A DNA stretch of 64,000 nt, taken from positions 62,001 through 126,000 of the forward strand of contig NZ_JAYMYJ010000152.1 of assembly GCF_035668035.1 (NCBI RefSeq). Direction: 5' to 3'. Origin of the DNA: Thiothrix phosphatis. GTDB lineage: Bacteria; Pseudomonadota; Gammaproteobacteria; Thiotrichales; Thiotrichaceae. Positions within the stretch are counted from its first letter, which is position 1; the number at the start of each line of letters is the position of its first letter. A program made the position numbers and the translations under genes. The notes under the pieces are model-generated. The model had not been told where the DNA came from. It did no database searches and was given only the letters and a program-made list of their open reading frames with translations. This document shows positions 26,852-35,656 of the stretch, in pieces.

Positions 26852-27580
26852 GTGGAGTCTATCCACCACAAATTGCAGCAATTTGAACTGGGCATGGTCT
26901 GGCTGGATGCGGACAACCGCATTTCAGCAATGAACAGTTTTGCCATGGAAACCCTGGCTGCCAAACCGGGCGATCTGGTAGGCCAGGAAGTTTTGCAATT
27001 ACACCCGGAAGCCAGCCGTGACAAGGTTCGCTGGTTGCTGGAAAGCTCATCCTGCCCCATCAATTCACCGCCCCCCATGACCATGATGATCAACATCCCC
27101 GAACGGGTGTTGCTTATCAAGGTATCGAAAATGCATGGCAGGGACGGTGCGGTTGGCACCTGCATGGTTTTCTACGACCTGACTGATCTGGCCACCAGGC
27201 CGGGTGAAGACGATGATGAAAAAGATATAAGCGAGCGACCTCGCGAATTGTACAAACTGCCGGTTTACAAGAATAAGGGCGTGCTGCTTGTTGACCTGGA
27301 ATCGGTTGCCGGAATCAAGGCGGACGGCAAGTATTCGACCCTATATACTGAGGAAGGGAGCTACTTTTGTAATTTATCCCTCTCGGAACTGGAATATCGC
27401 ATGAACAAGAAACGCTTCCTCCGCGTGCATCGCAGTTATCTTGTCAATTTAATGTTCGCCATGGCCTTTGAAAAGATCGACGACCAATGTTACCTGATCA
27501 TGAAGCACATGGACGATATCAAGGTGCCGATCAGCCGCAGCAAAGCAACCTACCTGAAACAGTTGCTGGGCATGGCTTAA
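26852..27580 (+). CDS. rcoM: RcoM-type CO-sensing transcription regulator (heme PAS + LytTR)
   Basis: 242 residues from the GTG at 26852 (AGGA 6 bases upstream). An N-terminal PAS domain (about 5-112) is followed by a LytTR DNA-binding domain (about 133-240). The PAS part closely follows RcoM of Paraburkholderia xenovorans around its heme ligands: QLHPE with H51 (His74 there), C68 in SCPI (Cys94) and M78 in PPPMTMM (Met104). RcoM is a one-component regulator that binds CO at heme and activates CO oxidation genes. The divergent position next to a form I cox operon supports this strongly. Alternative LytTR regulators such as CoxC/CoxH have MHYT membrane domains, which are absent here. Confidence 0.9.
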   Translation: MESIHHKLQQFELGMVWLDADNRISAMNSFAMETLAAKPGDLVGQEVLQLHPEASRDKVRWLLESSSCPINSPPPMTMMINIPERVLLIKVSKMHGRDGAVGTCMVFYDLTDLATRPGEDDDEKDISERPRELYKLPVYKNKGVLLVDLESVAGIKADGKYSTLYTEEGSYFCNLSLSELEYRMNKKRFLRVHRSYLVNLMFAMAFEKIDDQCYLIMKHMDDIKVPISRSKATYLKQLLGMA

Positions 27581-27661
27581 AACGTCAATTTGAATCTTTA
27601 GTGCGGAGACATTCTCAGGATTGCCCCTCCGCCTGCCATTTTAATTTTTCTATACAATACC

Positions 27662-28585
27662 ATGATAAATTACAAACACTTATACTACTTTCGGGAAGTT
27701 GCGGCCACCGGCAGCATTAGCCGCGCCTGTGAAAGCCTCAAGCTAACGCCGCAAACCATCAGCGGGCAATTGCAGCTGTTGGAAGAGTCCCTTGGCGTCA
27801 AGCTTTTCCGCAAGCAAGGCCGTAACCTGGAGCTGACAGACGCCGGGCATACGGCGCGGCGCTATGCGGATGAGATTTTCCAGCTAGGCAGCGCTTTGGA
27901 GCAGGCCTTGCAAAACCATCCATCCGGGCAGGAGCGCCTGTTTCGGGTCGGCATTGTCGATGTTGTGCCTAAAACCATTGCCTACAAGCTATTGGAGCCT
28001 GCGATGCTGCTCAATCCGCCCATCCACATTGTGTGCAACGAAGGCCCGTTGCAGGATTTGTTGGGGGAGCTGGCCATGCACCGCATTGAACTGGTGATTG
28101 CGGACAAGCCGTTGCCCAACACCATGCCGATCAAGGGGTTTTCCCATCGCCTGGGTTTCAGCGGCATCAGCTTTTTTGCGCATGCCAAGGTGGCGGCGCA
28201 ATTGCGGGGTAAGTTTCCGCAAAGCCTGAACAATGCACCATTGCTGATTCCCAGTGAGGGCACTTCCGTGCGTAATGAACTGATGAACTGGTTTCACCAG
28301 CAGAAAGTGCAGCCGAAAATTATTGGGGAGTTTGATGACAGCGCACTGATGCGGGCGTTTGGTTTTGGGGGGGCGGGCATCTTCATCGCGCCATCGGTGC
28401 AGGAAGGCACCTTTACCCAGGAAGTGGACATCCAGTGCATTGGGCGGGCAGACGGGGTGATGGAGCAGTTTTTTGCGATTTCTGTTGAGCGGCGGATTAG
28501 CCATCCTGCGGTCTTGGCAATCACCAAGAGTGCGCAGGATTGGCTACAAACCAGCGGTTTGATTACAGGCCGAAATCTTCCATAG
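27662..28585 (+). CDS. LysR-family regulator, NhaR-like
   Basis: 307 residues. The N-terminal winged helix-turn-helix starts with MINYKHLYYFREVAATGSIS and contains LTPQTISGQLQLLEE, matching NhaR, the activator of the Na+/H+ antiporter gene nhaA in enterobacteria. The rest is a LysR substrate-binding domain. No antiporter gene adjoins it, so its target is unknown. It lies about 80 bases after rcoM in the same direction; no terminator was seen between them. The last 23 bases overlap the 3' end of terB on the other strand. Confidence 0.82.
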   Translation: MINYKHLYYFREVAATGSISRACESLKLTPQTISGQLQLLEESLGVKLFRKQGRNLELTDAGHTARRYADEIFQLGSALEQALQNHPSGQERLFRVGIVDVVPKTIAYKLLEPAMLLNPPIHIVCNEGPLQDLLGELAMHRIELVIADKPLPNTMPIKGFSHRLGFSGISFFAHAKVAAQLRGKFPQSLNNAPLLIPSEGTSVRNELMNWFHQQKVQPKIIGEFDDSALMRAFGFGGAGIFIAPSVQEGTFTQEVDIQCIGRADGVMEQFFAISVERRISHPAVLAITKSAQDWLQTSGLITGRNLP

Positions 28586-29018
28586 GGACACCAAGGTCAC
28601 GGCAAATTTCACGCACCACTTGTTTTTCTTTATCATCAAACGAGCCGTCGGCGCTGCCAATGGCGACACAGACCCGCACCATCAGACGGGCGGCGTCCGG
28701 TTTGCTGCGCAGCTTGCCGATCACTTTCAGGGCTTCCGCTTTGCCGATCTCATTATCAAACTCAAAGTTTTCTACAATCTTATTGAAGAAGGCGATGACA
28801 TCTTTGGTTTCAAACACTTTCAATTCATCGGACTGCTGGATGAATTTCATCATCTTCTGTTTTTCAGAAGAGTCAATATTGCCATCTGCCGCCGCCACCA
28901 AAGCGCAACCGGCGACACAGGCTTCCATGAATTCGCGGTTACGGAATTTGCCGACTTCGGTCGCCAGTTTTGCACGGGCTTCCCCGGCTTTTTGTTTCAA
29001 GGTATCAAAAAATGACAT
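28563..29018 (-). CDS. terB: Tellurite resistance protein TerB
   Basis: 151 residues, a compact helical TerB domain. Acidic metal-binding stretches are visible: DGNIDSSEKQKM in the first half and GSADGSFDDKEKQVV near the C terminus. TerB is a cytoplasmic protein that associates with the membrane protein TerC in the Ter stress complex. It is the last gene of the minus-strand ter genes, 18 bases after terC. Its 3' end overlaps the nhaR-like gene by 23 bases in convergent orientation. Confidence 0.9.
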   Translation of the reverse strand: MSFFDTLKQKAGEARAKLATEVGKFRNREFMEACVAGCALVAAADGNIDSSEKQKMMKFIQQSDELKVFETKDVIAFFNKIVENFEFDNEIGKAEALKVIGKLRSKPDAARLMVRVCVAIGSADGSFDDKEKQVVREICRDLGVPMEDFGL

Positions 29019-29036
29019 AGATAATCTCCTTAAGCG

Positions 29037-30077
29037 TTATTGGGTGTTCGCCAGTAATTTTTTGTGGCGCAAAGACGAAACAATTGACAAGGCAATGAAT
29101 GTCACGCCAATCAGGCCTGTGACCACTTCAGGGATGTGGTAGTGGATGCTGAACAGCATAATGACCGCCAATGCGCCGATCCCGTAATGCGCGCCGTGTT
29201 CCAGATAAATGTATTCATCCAATGTGCCCTTATGCACCAAATGCACGGTCAGGGAACGCACAAACATGGCGCCAATCGCCAAACCCAGCATAATGATGAC
29301 GACATCGTTGGTAATCGCAAAGGCACCGATCACCCCGTCAAACGAGAATGAGGCATCCAGGACTTCAAGGTATAAAAAGCCCGCCAAACCATTGCGCTTG
29401 ACGCTTTTTACGACCGCGTCGCCTTCCGCCTCGTCTTCAAAAAACATATCCAGGCTGCTGACGGCAATGTATAGCACGATGCCCGCCAAGCCAGCCACCA
29501 GGATAGTCAAACGGGTTGCATCGCTAATGGGCAGGAATTCCTGCAACAGGAACAACACGATCAAGGCCAGCAGCACGCTGATCACATCGAGTTTGCCCAT
29601 GGCGCTCATGCGTTCTTCGATCACATGAATCCAGTGGACATCTTTCTCGTTGTCAAACATAAAGCTCAGGAACACCAACAACAGGAACATGCCGCCAAAT
29701 GCAGCGATGCCTGCGTGGCTTTCCATCAAATGCCGGGAATATTCTTCGGGATTGTTCAACGCCATATGCACGACATCAAACGTGCCCAACCCGGTCGCAA
29801 TGGCGACGATCACAATCGGGAAAATCAGGCGCATGCCGAATACAGCGATCAGGATGCCGACCGTCAGGAACAGCATTTGCCACTTTTCGTCCATTTCCTT
29901 CAGGACAGAGGCATTCACCACGGCATTGTCAAATGAAAGGCTCACTTCCATGATGCCCAAAACCAACACCAGGAACACAGCGGTGGCAATGCCCATCGAG
30001 GTGGTCGCGCCCCACCAAATCGCCAGGCCGACACAGAGGATGGTGACTAAAAACGAATACTTGAAATCCTGCATCAT
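29037..30077 (-). CDS. terC: TerC-family integral membrane protein (DUF475 type)
   Basis: 346 residues with about nine hydrophobic helices. Family features include MEVSLSFDNAVVNA near residue 43, with an acidic membrane-embedded motif, and a second SFDGVIGAFAITND motif near residue 237. TerC-type proteins are linked to metal export or co-translocational metal loading of exported proteins, and in ter loci TerC is the membrane partner of TerB and TerD proteins. A terminator lies between this gene and the upstream terD-like genes, so it may have its own promoter. Confidence 0.88.
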   Translation of the reverse strand: MMQDFKYSFLVTILCVGLAIWWGATTSMGIATAVFLVLVLGIMEVSLSFDNAVVNASVLKEMDEKWQMLFLTVGILIAVFGMRLIFPIVIVAIATGLGTFDVVHMALNNPEEYSRHLMESHAGIAAFGGMFLLLVFLSFMFDNEKDVHWIHVIEERMSAMGKLDVISVLLALIVLFLLQEFLPISDATRLTILVAGLAGIVLYIAVSSLDMFFEDEAEGDAVVKSVKRNGLAGFLYLEVLDASFSFDGVIGAFAITNDVVIIMLGLAIGAMFVRSLTVHLVHKGTLDEYIYLEHGAHYGIGALAVIMLFSIHYHIPEVVTGLIGVTFIALSIVSSLRHKKLLANTQ

Positions 30078-30100
30078 AGCGTTATTAACTTTATCATAGG

Positions 30101-30135
30101 GTCAAACAAAACAGGCATCTACCATCAGATGCCTG
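30101..30135 (-). terminator. Intrinsic terminator between terD-like gene and terC
   Basis: CAGGCATCT at 30112-30120 and AGATGCCTG at 30127-30135 form a perfect 9-bp stem with a 6-base loop. Read on the minus strand the hairpin is followed by TTTTGTTTG. It lies 38 bases after the stop of the terD-like gene at 30173 and would uncouple terCB from the genes upstream, at least partly. Confidence 0.75.
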
Positions 30136-30172
30136 CCAGATCATAAGCGCACTGCCCGAGGCCTTGCGCTAT

Positions 30173-30751
30173 TTAACCAAGGTTAACGCCCATCGATGAG
30201 GCCATTGGCCCCAAACCACCGGCGAAGCCTTGGCCAACCGCTTTGAATTTCCACTCGGTGTTATGACGGTAAATTTCGCCAAACAGCATGGCGGTTTCCA
30301 CACTGGCGTCTTCAGACAGGTCATAACGCGCAATTTCCTTGCCATCCGCCTGATTCACCAAACGGATATACGCATTGCTGACTTGGCCAAAGTTTTGTTT
30401 GCGCGCTTCTGCTTCATGGATGGTGACGGAAAACACCATTTTTTTGACGTTGTCCGCCAAGCCCGCCAGGTTCACATTGACTTGTTCGTCATCACCGTCA
30501 CCAGCGCCGGTGCGGTTGTCGCCCAGGTGTTCCACATTGCCGCAAGCGGATTTTTTGTTGTTGTAGAAAATGAAGGAATCGTCGGACAAAACCTTGCCAT
30601 CTTCACCCAACATAAACACAGAGGCGTCAAGGTCAAAGTCTGCGCCATCGGTGGCGCGGGTATCCCAACCCAGCCCCACGGTGACGGCGGTTAAACCTGG
30701 GGCTTCTTTGGTTAAAGAAACGTTGCCGCCTTTTTGTAAACTGACTGCCAT
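30173..30751 (-). CDS. TerD-family stress protein (TerD/TerE type)
   Basis: 192 residues, one TerD domain: MAVSLQKGGNVSLTKEAPGL at the start, then GWDTRATDGADFDLDASVFM with clustered aspartates, GDNRTGAGDGDDEQVNV, and a C-terminal FKAVGQGFAGGL. TerD proteins bind calcium through these acidic loops and act with TerB and TerC in resistance to tellurite and other stresses. It is 38 bases after the neighbouring terD-like gene and similar to it throughout, so a tandem duplication is likely. Which of the two corresponds to TerD or TerE cannot be decided from sequence alone. Confidence 0.92.
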   Translation of the reverse strand: MAVSLQKGGNVSLTKEAPGLTAVTVGLGWDTRATDGADFDLDASVFMLGEDGKVLSDDSFIFYNNKKSACGNVEHLGDNRTGAGDGDDEQVNVNLAGLADNVKKMVFSVTIHEAEARKQNFGQVSNAYIRLVNQADGKEIARYDLSEDASVETAMLFGEIYRHNTEWKFKAVGQGFAGGLGPMASSMGVNLG

Positions 30752-30789
30752 ATTATGAACTCCACATCACTATTATTGATAAAAATGAA

Positions 30790-31368
30790 TTAGCCGATCT
30801 GAATGCCGAATTGGTCACACATCGCTTTTAAACCACCGGCGTAGCCTTGCCCGACCGCACGGAATTTCCACTCATTGTTGTAACGGTACAATTCCCCAAA
30901 CACCATGGCGGTTTCGGTGGAATAATCTTCCGCCAGATCGTAACGGACGATTTCAGCGCCACTCACATCATTGACGATACGGATGAAGGCATTGGCCACC
31001 TGCCCGAAATTCTGCCGCCGTGCTTCCGCATCGTGGATGGTGACGGTAAAAGCAATTTTTTCAATCGCCGCCGGGACTTTGGTCAAATCCACTTTCAAGG
31101 ATTCATCATCCCCTTCACCTTGCCCGGTGCGGTTGTCGCCGGTATGTTCGACGGAACCATCAGTGGATTTCAATTGGTTGTAAAAAATGAAATCAGAATC
31201 ACCCCGCACTTTGCCGTTGGCGGTCAGCAAAAATGCGCTGGCGTCCAGGTCAAACCCTGAGCCGTCGGTCGTGCGTTCATCCCAACCTAAACCCACCAAA
31301 ATTTTGCTTAAACTGGGGTCGGCCTTGCTTAATGAGAGGTTGCCACCCTTTTGTAAACTTAATGCCAT
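30790..31368 (-). CDS. TerD-family stress protein (tandem paralogue)
   Basis: 192 residues, same length and architecture as the gene at 30173-30751. It has GWDERTTDGSGFDLDASAF, GDNRTGQGEGDDESLKV and FRAVGQGYAGGL, with the calcium-binding aspartates kept. It starts about 40 bases after terA and is read in the same direction. Both copies are intact, so they may form hetero-oligomers or respond to different conditions; that is inference. Confidence 0.92.
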   Translation of the reverse strand: MALSLQKGGNLSLSKADPSLSKILVGLGWDERTTDGSGFDLDASAFLLTANGKVRGDSDFIFYNQLKSTDGSVEHTGDNRTGQGEGDDESLKVDLTKVPAAIEKIAFTVTIHDAEARRQNFGQVANAFIRIVNDVSGAEIVRYDLAEDYSTETAMVFGELYRYNNEWKFRAVGQGYAGGLKAMCDQFGIQIG

Positions 31369-31409
31369 GATTTGCCTCCTGGGAGAGTGTTTTTAGTGTT
31401 ACGGATACA

Positions 31410-32624
31410 TTATTTGGAGCCTGCCCGCCAATTCAAGCCCCAGCGGTAAGCTTGATCCATATCCTGATGGCCATGGAAATAACGCACTTCGCGGTTAACC
31501 TGCAAAGCGCCGTTGTTGTTTTCCAGCAATACAACCGCACACATGCCCAGGGAGTTGCCACCTTCGGTCAAACGAATCTCCACTGGCGCTTCGTTCGGCA
31601 CATAAATGGTGACAATGCCATCCGTCTGTGCCCAGTTAGGCGCGCCCTCATAGATAAAGGCATACACCAGAATCCGTTTAAAGGTATGCCATTGTTGCCC
31701 ATTGATGTGCAGCCATTCGCCTTCGCTGATCGCCCCGGTGCGGTCATCGCCTTTAAGCTCAATGAACGGGTCACTGCGGAGTGAACCAAAACGGTTGCCG
31801 AGCGCTTGGATGGCGCTGATTGTGCCGTCACGTTGTTCGTACAGGCAACCGACATCCAGATCCACCCCCTTATTGCCGCCGCCAAACAAGCCCCCCAACA
31901 AACCGCCGCTTTTCGCTGCCGGAGCCTGGCCACGGTTCCAATTCAGATTGATGCGGATTTCGCCAAAGCCTTCGGTTTTCTTTTCCAGGCTTACGCGCGG
32001 CTTGGTTTTGTCCAGCGTCACCTTGCTTAAGGAAATGGGTTTTTTCGCGGGGCTGGGCGGTGGCGGGGCAGGTGGCGCAGCCGTTGGGGCAGGGTCGCTG
32101 ATTTCCACCCCAAAATGTTCCGCCAACGGTTTCAGCCCACCGGCAAAGCCCTGGCCGACGGCACGGAATTTCCACTGCCCTTGGCGCAGGTACAGCTCGC
32201 CCAGGATCAGGGCGGATTCGACCATGCCGGAGGAGGGCAGGCTGGCTTGCAAGATGGCTTGCCCGGCGGCATTTTTCACTGTGACCTGGAGGCTGCTGAA
32301 GGCACCGAAGTTGGCGCGGTTTTCATGGATGGTGGCGGTGAATGCCACTTTTTCCGTGCTTGCCAGCAAGTTCGGCAAGTCGACGCTGAATTCTGCACGG
32401 CCAGCGCTGTTTGCCAGCAACGCAACGCTGCCATTGCCGGGACGCGGTTGGCCGTAAAACACCATGTCATCGTCACCGCGCACCTTGCTGCTGGCCGTCA
32501 GGGCAAAAGCGGAAATGTCCACTTCTGCACCGCTGACTTGAGTGGGCGACAACAGGACTTCAACAGATAGTTTCTCGCGTGGTACTGGGCAATTTGCCCC
32601 GGCCACCAGTTGCGTCACTGACAT
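31410..32624 (-). CDS. terA: TerA-type protein with two TerD-like domains
   Basis: 404 residues. The N-terminal half (about 1-180) is a TerD-like domain ending in FRAVGQGFAGGLKPLA. After a Pro-rich linker near 185-200 comes a second TerD-like domain with GVDLDVGCLYEQRDG and GDDRTGAISEGEW. This double architecture is that of TerA. It starts 11 bases after terZ. It belongs to the cytoplasmic Ter complex; the biochemical role is not known. Confidence 0.88.
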   Translation of the reverse strand: MSVTQLVAGANCPVPREKLSVEVLLSPTQVSGAEVDISAFALTASSKVRGDDDMVFYGQPRPGNGSVALLANSAGRAEFSVDLPNLLASTEKVAFTATIHENRANFGAFSSLQVTVKNAAGQAILQASLPSSGMVESALILGELYLRQGQWKFRAVGQGFAGGLKPLAEHFGVEISDPAPTAAPPAPPPPSPAKKPISLSKVTLDKTKPRVSLEKKTEGFGEIRINLNWNRGQAPAAKSGGLLGGLFGGGNKGVDLDVGCLYEQRDGTISAIQALGNRFGSLRSDPFIELKGDDRTGAISEGEWLHINGQQWHTFKRILVYAFIYEGAPNWAQTDGIVTIYVPNEAPVEIRLTEGGNSLGMCAVVLLENNNGALQVNREVRYFHGHQDMDQAYRWGLNWRAGSK

Positions 32625-32635
32625 CGCAATGCTCC

Positions 32636-33235
32636 TTATAGGGCGGCCAATACCGCAGGCATCATGTCGTTGGCGATCGCGCCCGCAGTCGGTGCGCCCA
32701 CGGCCTTCATTTGCCAGCCTGCGCCATCCCGGCTGACAATCGCCATCACCACGCCGGTATGCGCGCCTTTCTCCGAGAGGTTAAATTTTGCCAGTTCGGT
32801 ATTGTTGGAGTCATCGACCAAGCGGCAGAATGCGCCCTCGACTTCATTGAATGTTTGCCCACGGAATGAACAGACCGTAAACGCCAAATGCGCCACGTTG
32901 CCCGGCAAGCGGGTCAGGTCGACGAAAATGGTTTCATCATCGCCATCCCCTTCACCCGTCAGGTTGTCGCCAGAATGCTTGATGGAGCCATCGCGGCTTT
33001 GCAATTGACGGAACCATACGACATCCAGCAGGTTCTTTTGCGCATCCAGCAACAGGCAGGAGGCGTCCAGATCGATTTCATCTGCACCGCCGCCGCCAAA
33101 CAGGCCACCAAAGAAACCGCCTTTTTTCGGTGCTTGCGCCGGATCCCAGCCCAACCCCATGCGCACTTTACTCAAGCCAGCGCCGTTACTTTTTTCCAAG
33201 GAAATGCGTTGACCTTTGCTTAAACTTACAGCCAT
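32636..33235 (-). CDS. terZ: TerZ-type TerD-family protein
   Basis: 199 residues from the ATG at 33235, which has GGAG 6 bases upstream and gives the usual MAVSLSKGQRISLEK start; the longer open frame is not needed. A Gly-rich insertion GGFFGGLFGGGGADEIDLDAS precedes the acidic motif (given here as GGLFGGGG and DEIDLDAS), and GDNLTGEGDGDDETIFV follows. This matches TerZ/TerX proteins. It is 92 bases downstream of the ATP-grasp gene and 11 before terA. Confidence 0.88.
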   Translation of the reverse strand: MAVSLSKGQRISLEKSNGAGLSKVRMGLGWDPAQAPKKGGFFGGLFGGGGADEIDLDASCLLLDAQKNLLDVVWFRQLQSRDGSIKHSGDNLTGEGDGDDETIFVDLTRLPGNVAHLAFTVCSFRGQTFNEVEGAFCRLVDDSNNTELAKFNLSEKGAHTGVVMAIVSRDGAGWQMKAVGAPTAGAIANDMMPAVLAAL

Positions 33236-33327
33236 GAGAATCTCCGTCATTTTGTATTGTTGAGTAGCCACAATCTTAGCGGGTCGTTTATGTGCAAACA
33301 ACACTCACCCATCAATGTCGGGTTATT

Positions 33328-34353
33328 TCAGCTTAGTGCTTGTAATTCCACGGGTTTGCTGACTTCACCGACCAGCAAACCGTAACGCAGGGGCGCAATG
33401 GCTGGGGTTCTCCCTTGCAGGCTTTGCAGGAAAACCTCCGCTAGGTTTACCCCAGCCAGGCACGCCATCCCAAAGCCGCCGGAGGGGCGTGGGTTGATTT
33501 CCAGCAAACGCGCCTCACCTGCCGCATTCGCCTTGAACTGGATATTGAACAGGCCATTCAGGCCGTAGTGCGTGGCCAAACGTTCAACCATGCCTTGGAT
33601 CTCAGGGTTATTGTCGATTTCCTGCCCATACCCCGCCTGCGGATGCTTCTTGCGTTGGATGGCGCACAGCAATTGCCCGTCCCGTCCGGCGCAGTCCACA
33701 CTCCATTCCGCACCCGGCAGATGTTCCATCACCAGCAGTTCGGGAAATTCCGGCGTGTGCCCCATGCCTGCCCGCAATTCTGCCAGTGGGATTTCATACT
33801 CAACGCCTTTGAGCAAATGCGTAATGCTGTCACGCTGCCTATCCAGAATCCGGAAGCCCAAACCAAACACCGAAATGGCCGGTTTCACGCACAACTGCGC
33901 ATGCTGTTGCGACAAAACGGCCACGGCGTTATCGAAACCAGCGGCATCCTGCACGCGGATGCACGCCATCGCCGGAGCCACTGTTACAGGCAGATGTTGA
34001 TAAAATTCACCCTTGTGGTTCAGGTGCTTGAGTGTTTCCGGCGTGGCGACCGCAATCACCTGCGTCCCCAACGCAGCGAATGCGGCGCGCTGTTGCCCAA
34101 TGAGGCGCGCCTCTTTGGCGGCCCAGAAATGGCTGATGCCATGTTCCTGACAAAAATTCAAACACCACTCGACGTAAGCGGCCCCGGTTAATCCGGCAGG
34201 CTCCAGGTAAGCCTCATCCGCCGCGAGGAAGGCCGAAGCAACGGGGTTGTTATGCGAGTAAATGACGGCCAGCCCACCCTCAATACGGGCTTGGCGCAGG
34301 TTGTGGAACACGGAACTGATACTGGAAAATGTCTTGTTGAACCAAATGCGCAT
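33328..34353 (-). CDS. Ter-locus ATP-grasp ligase
   Basis: 341 residues. The C-terminal half has ATP-grasp features: HAQLCVKPAISVFGLGFR (nucleotide-binding lysine and glycine loop), LLVMEHLPGAEWSVDCAG, and LLEINPRPSGG with metal-binding Glu and Asn. ATP-grasp enzymes join a carboxylate to an amine or thiol through an acyl phosphate. Proteins of this kind recur in ter loci with PRTase, HAD and CitE-like genes, for which a nucleoside-like metabolite has been predicted. Here it heads the minus-strand ter operon, divergent from the TerD-trypsin gene. Substrate unknown. Confidence 0.8.
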   Translation of the reverse strand: MRIWFNKTFSSISSVFHNLRQARIEGGLAVIYSHNNPVASAFLAADEAYLEPAGLTGAAYVEWCLNFCQEHGISHFWAAKEARLIGQQRAAFAALGTQVIAVATPETLKHLNHKGEFYQHLPVTVAPAMACIRVQDAAGFDNAVAVLSQQHAQLCVKPAISVFGLGFRILDRQRDSITHLLKGVEYEIPLAELRAGMGHTPEFPELLVMEHLPGAEWSVDCAGRDGQLLCAIQRKKHPQAGYGQEIDNNPEIQGMVERLATHYGLNGLFNIQFKANAAGEARLLEINPRPSGGFGMACLAGVNLAEVFLQSLQGRTPAIAPLRYGLLVGEVSKPVELQALS

Positions 34354-34488
34354 GGTATGCCTTGTTTAAAATTTTAATCATGATGCTGGGTAATGGGTAT
34401 GCCCTGCCAGTGTAAATGATTTTAGGCATCGGCTTCGAAATTCTTGTTATCATCCCACGCATACTCATGTATCTCGGTAACAATAATT

Positions 34489-35622
34489 ATGATGACTTTA
34501 CCCTTGGGAGCCAACTTGCCGCTCACTGGAAACCGCTGGACAGTGGGCATCACCTTTCCACACAACATCCGCCATGACTTGGGGCTGGCAGTCTTGCCGG
34601 TGAATGAAGCCAAGCAATTGGTGGCCCCGCCGCAATTGGCCCATGCCAAAGCCGCAGACTGGGCAAGCATCCAACTGGATGAAGCGGGCACCAGTTACCG
34701 CCTCACGCTCGATGTCAGCGCCTTGCCCGCCCCGAACATTACCCGCTTGTGTGTCGTGCTGTACCGCTACGGGGCGCGGGGGCCGGTGAATGTTGGCGAC
34801 GCAGTCAACGTGCAAATGGATGATGTGTTCAGCCACAGCATTGCGTTGGGGGAAATGCAGGCGTCAGCGCTGATTGCCGCCGAGTTTTACCTGCGGGCAG
34901 GGCAGTGGAAAGTGCGGGCGTTGGCGGAAACCTCCGCTTACGGGCTTGCCGCCCTGGGGCGCAGGATGGGCATGGACGTGGACGAAAGCTCGCCCTTCAG
35001 CACGCCGGGCAACCGCGAACAACTGCCCGGCAATTGGACGGGGACAGCCTTCCTGGTCGCCCCCAATGTGTTCATGACCAATGCGCATGTCGCCGATGGG
35101 GCAAGCCGCATCCGCCTGAGTTCGCTGCAAGGCAATCTGGACGCCGAACCCATTATCAGCGACAGCACCAATGACCTTGCCTTGCTGCGGGCAGCCGCAC
35201 CCGCCCATTTGCAAGCGCTCCCATTCCGTAGCAGCGGGGTCGGTCTGGCGCAAAGCATCACCACCCTGGGCTATCCACTGGCGGGTTTGATGGGTGCTGG
35301 CATCCAGGTCACGCAAGGGGTGATTTCCGGCTTGTTTGGGGCGCACAACGATGTCCGTCTGTTGCAATTCACCGCCCCGATCCAGCCCGGTTCCAGCGGC
35401 AGCCCGTTGCTGGACGAAACCGGCGCGGTGTTGGGGGTGGTGTCGTCCACTTTCACCCATGCGCAAAACATGAATTTCGCCATCCGTCACAGTTTGGCGA
35501 TTGCATTGATGGAAGCTGCCAATATCCAATACAGCCTGCAAAGCAGCATGCAAACATTGACAGCCGCACAGATGGTCACGCAGGCCCAAAACGCCATCTG
35601 GCGGGTGGAATGCGCCAGCTGA
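34489..35622 (+). CDS. TerD-like domain fused to trypsin-like serine protease
   Basis: 377 residues from the ATG at 34489 (a second ATG follows at 34492; no strong ribosome site). Residues about 1-165 resemble a TerD domain that lacks most acidic calcium-loop residues but keeps the typical ending FYLRAGQWKVRALAE. Residues about 180-350 form a trypsin/HtrA-like peptidase with a readable triad: H200 in TNAHVAD, D229 in STNDLALL and S303 in QPGSSGSPL. No signal peptide is seen, so the protease should be cytoplasmic. It starts the plus-strand half of the ter locus. Regulated proteolysis as a Ter output is an inference. Confidence 0.82.
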   Translation: MMTLPLGANLPLTGNRWTVGITFPHNIRHDLGLAVLPVNEAKQLVAPPQLAHAKAADWASIQLDEAGTSYRLTLDVSALPAPNITRLCVVLYRYGARGPVNVGDAVNVQMDDVFSHSIALGEMQASALIAAEFYLRAGQWKVRALAETSAYGLAALGRRMGMDVDESSPFSTPGNREQLPGNWTGTAFLVAPNVFMTNAHVADGASRIRLSSLQGNLDAEPIISDSTNDLALLRAAAPAHLQALPFRSSGVGLAQSITTLGYPLAGLMGAGIQVTQGVISGLFGAHNDVRLLQFTAPIQPGSSGSPLLDETGAVLGVVSSTFTHAQNMNFAIRHSLAIALMEAANIQYSLQSSMQTLTAAQMVTQAQNAIWRVECAS

Positions 35623-35656
35623 CAGCGGTAAATGCCACCATCGAGGGAGTATAAAA

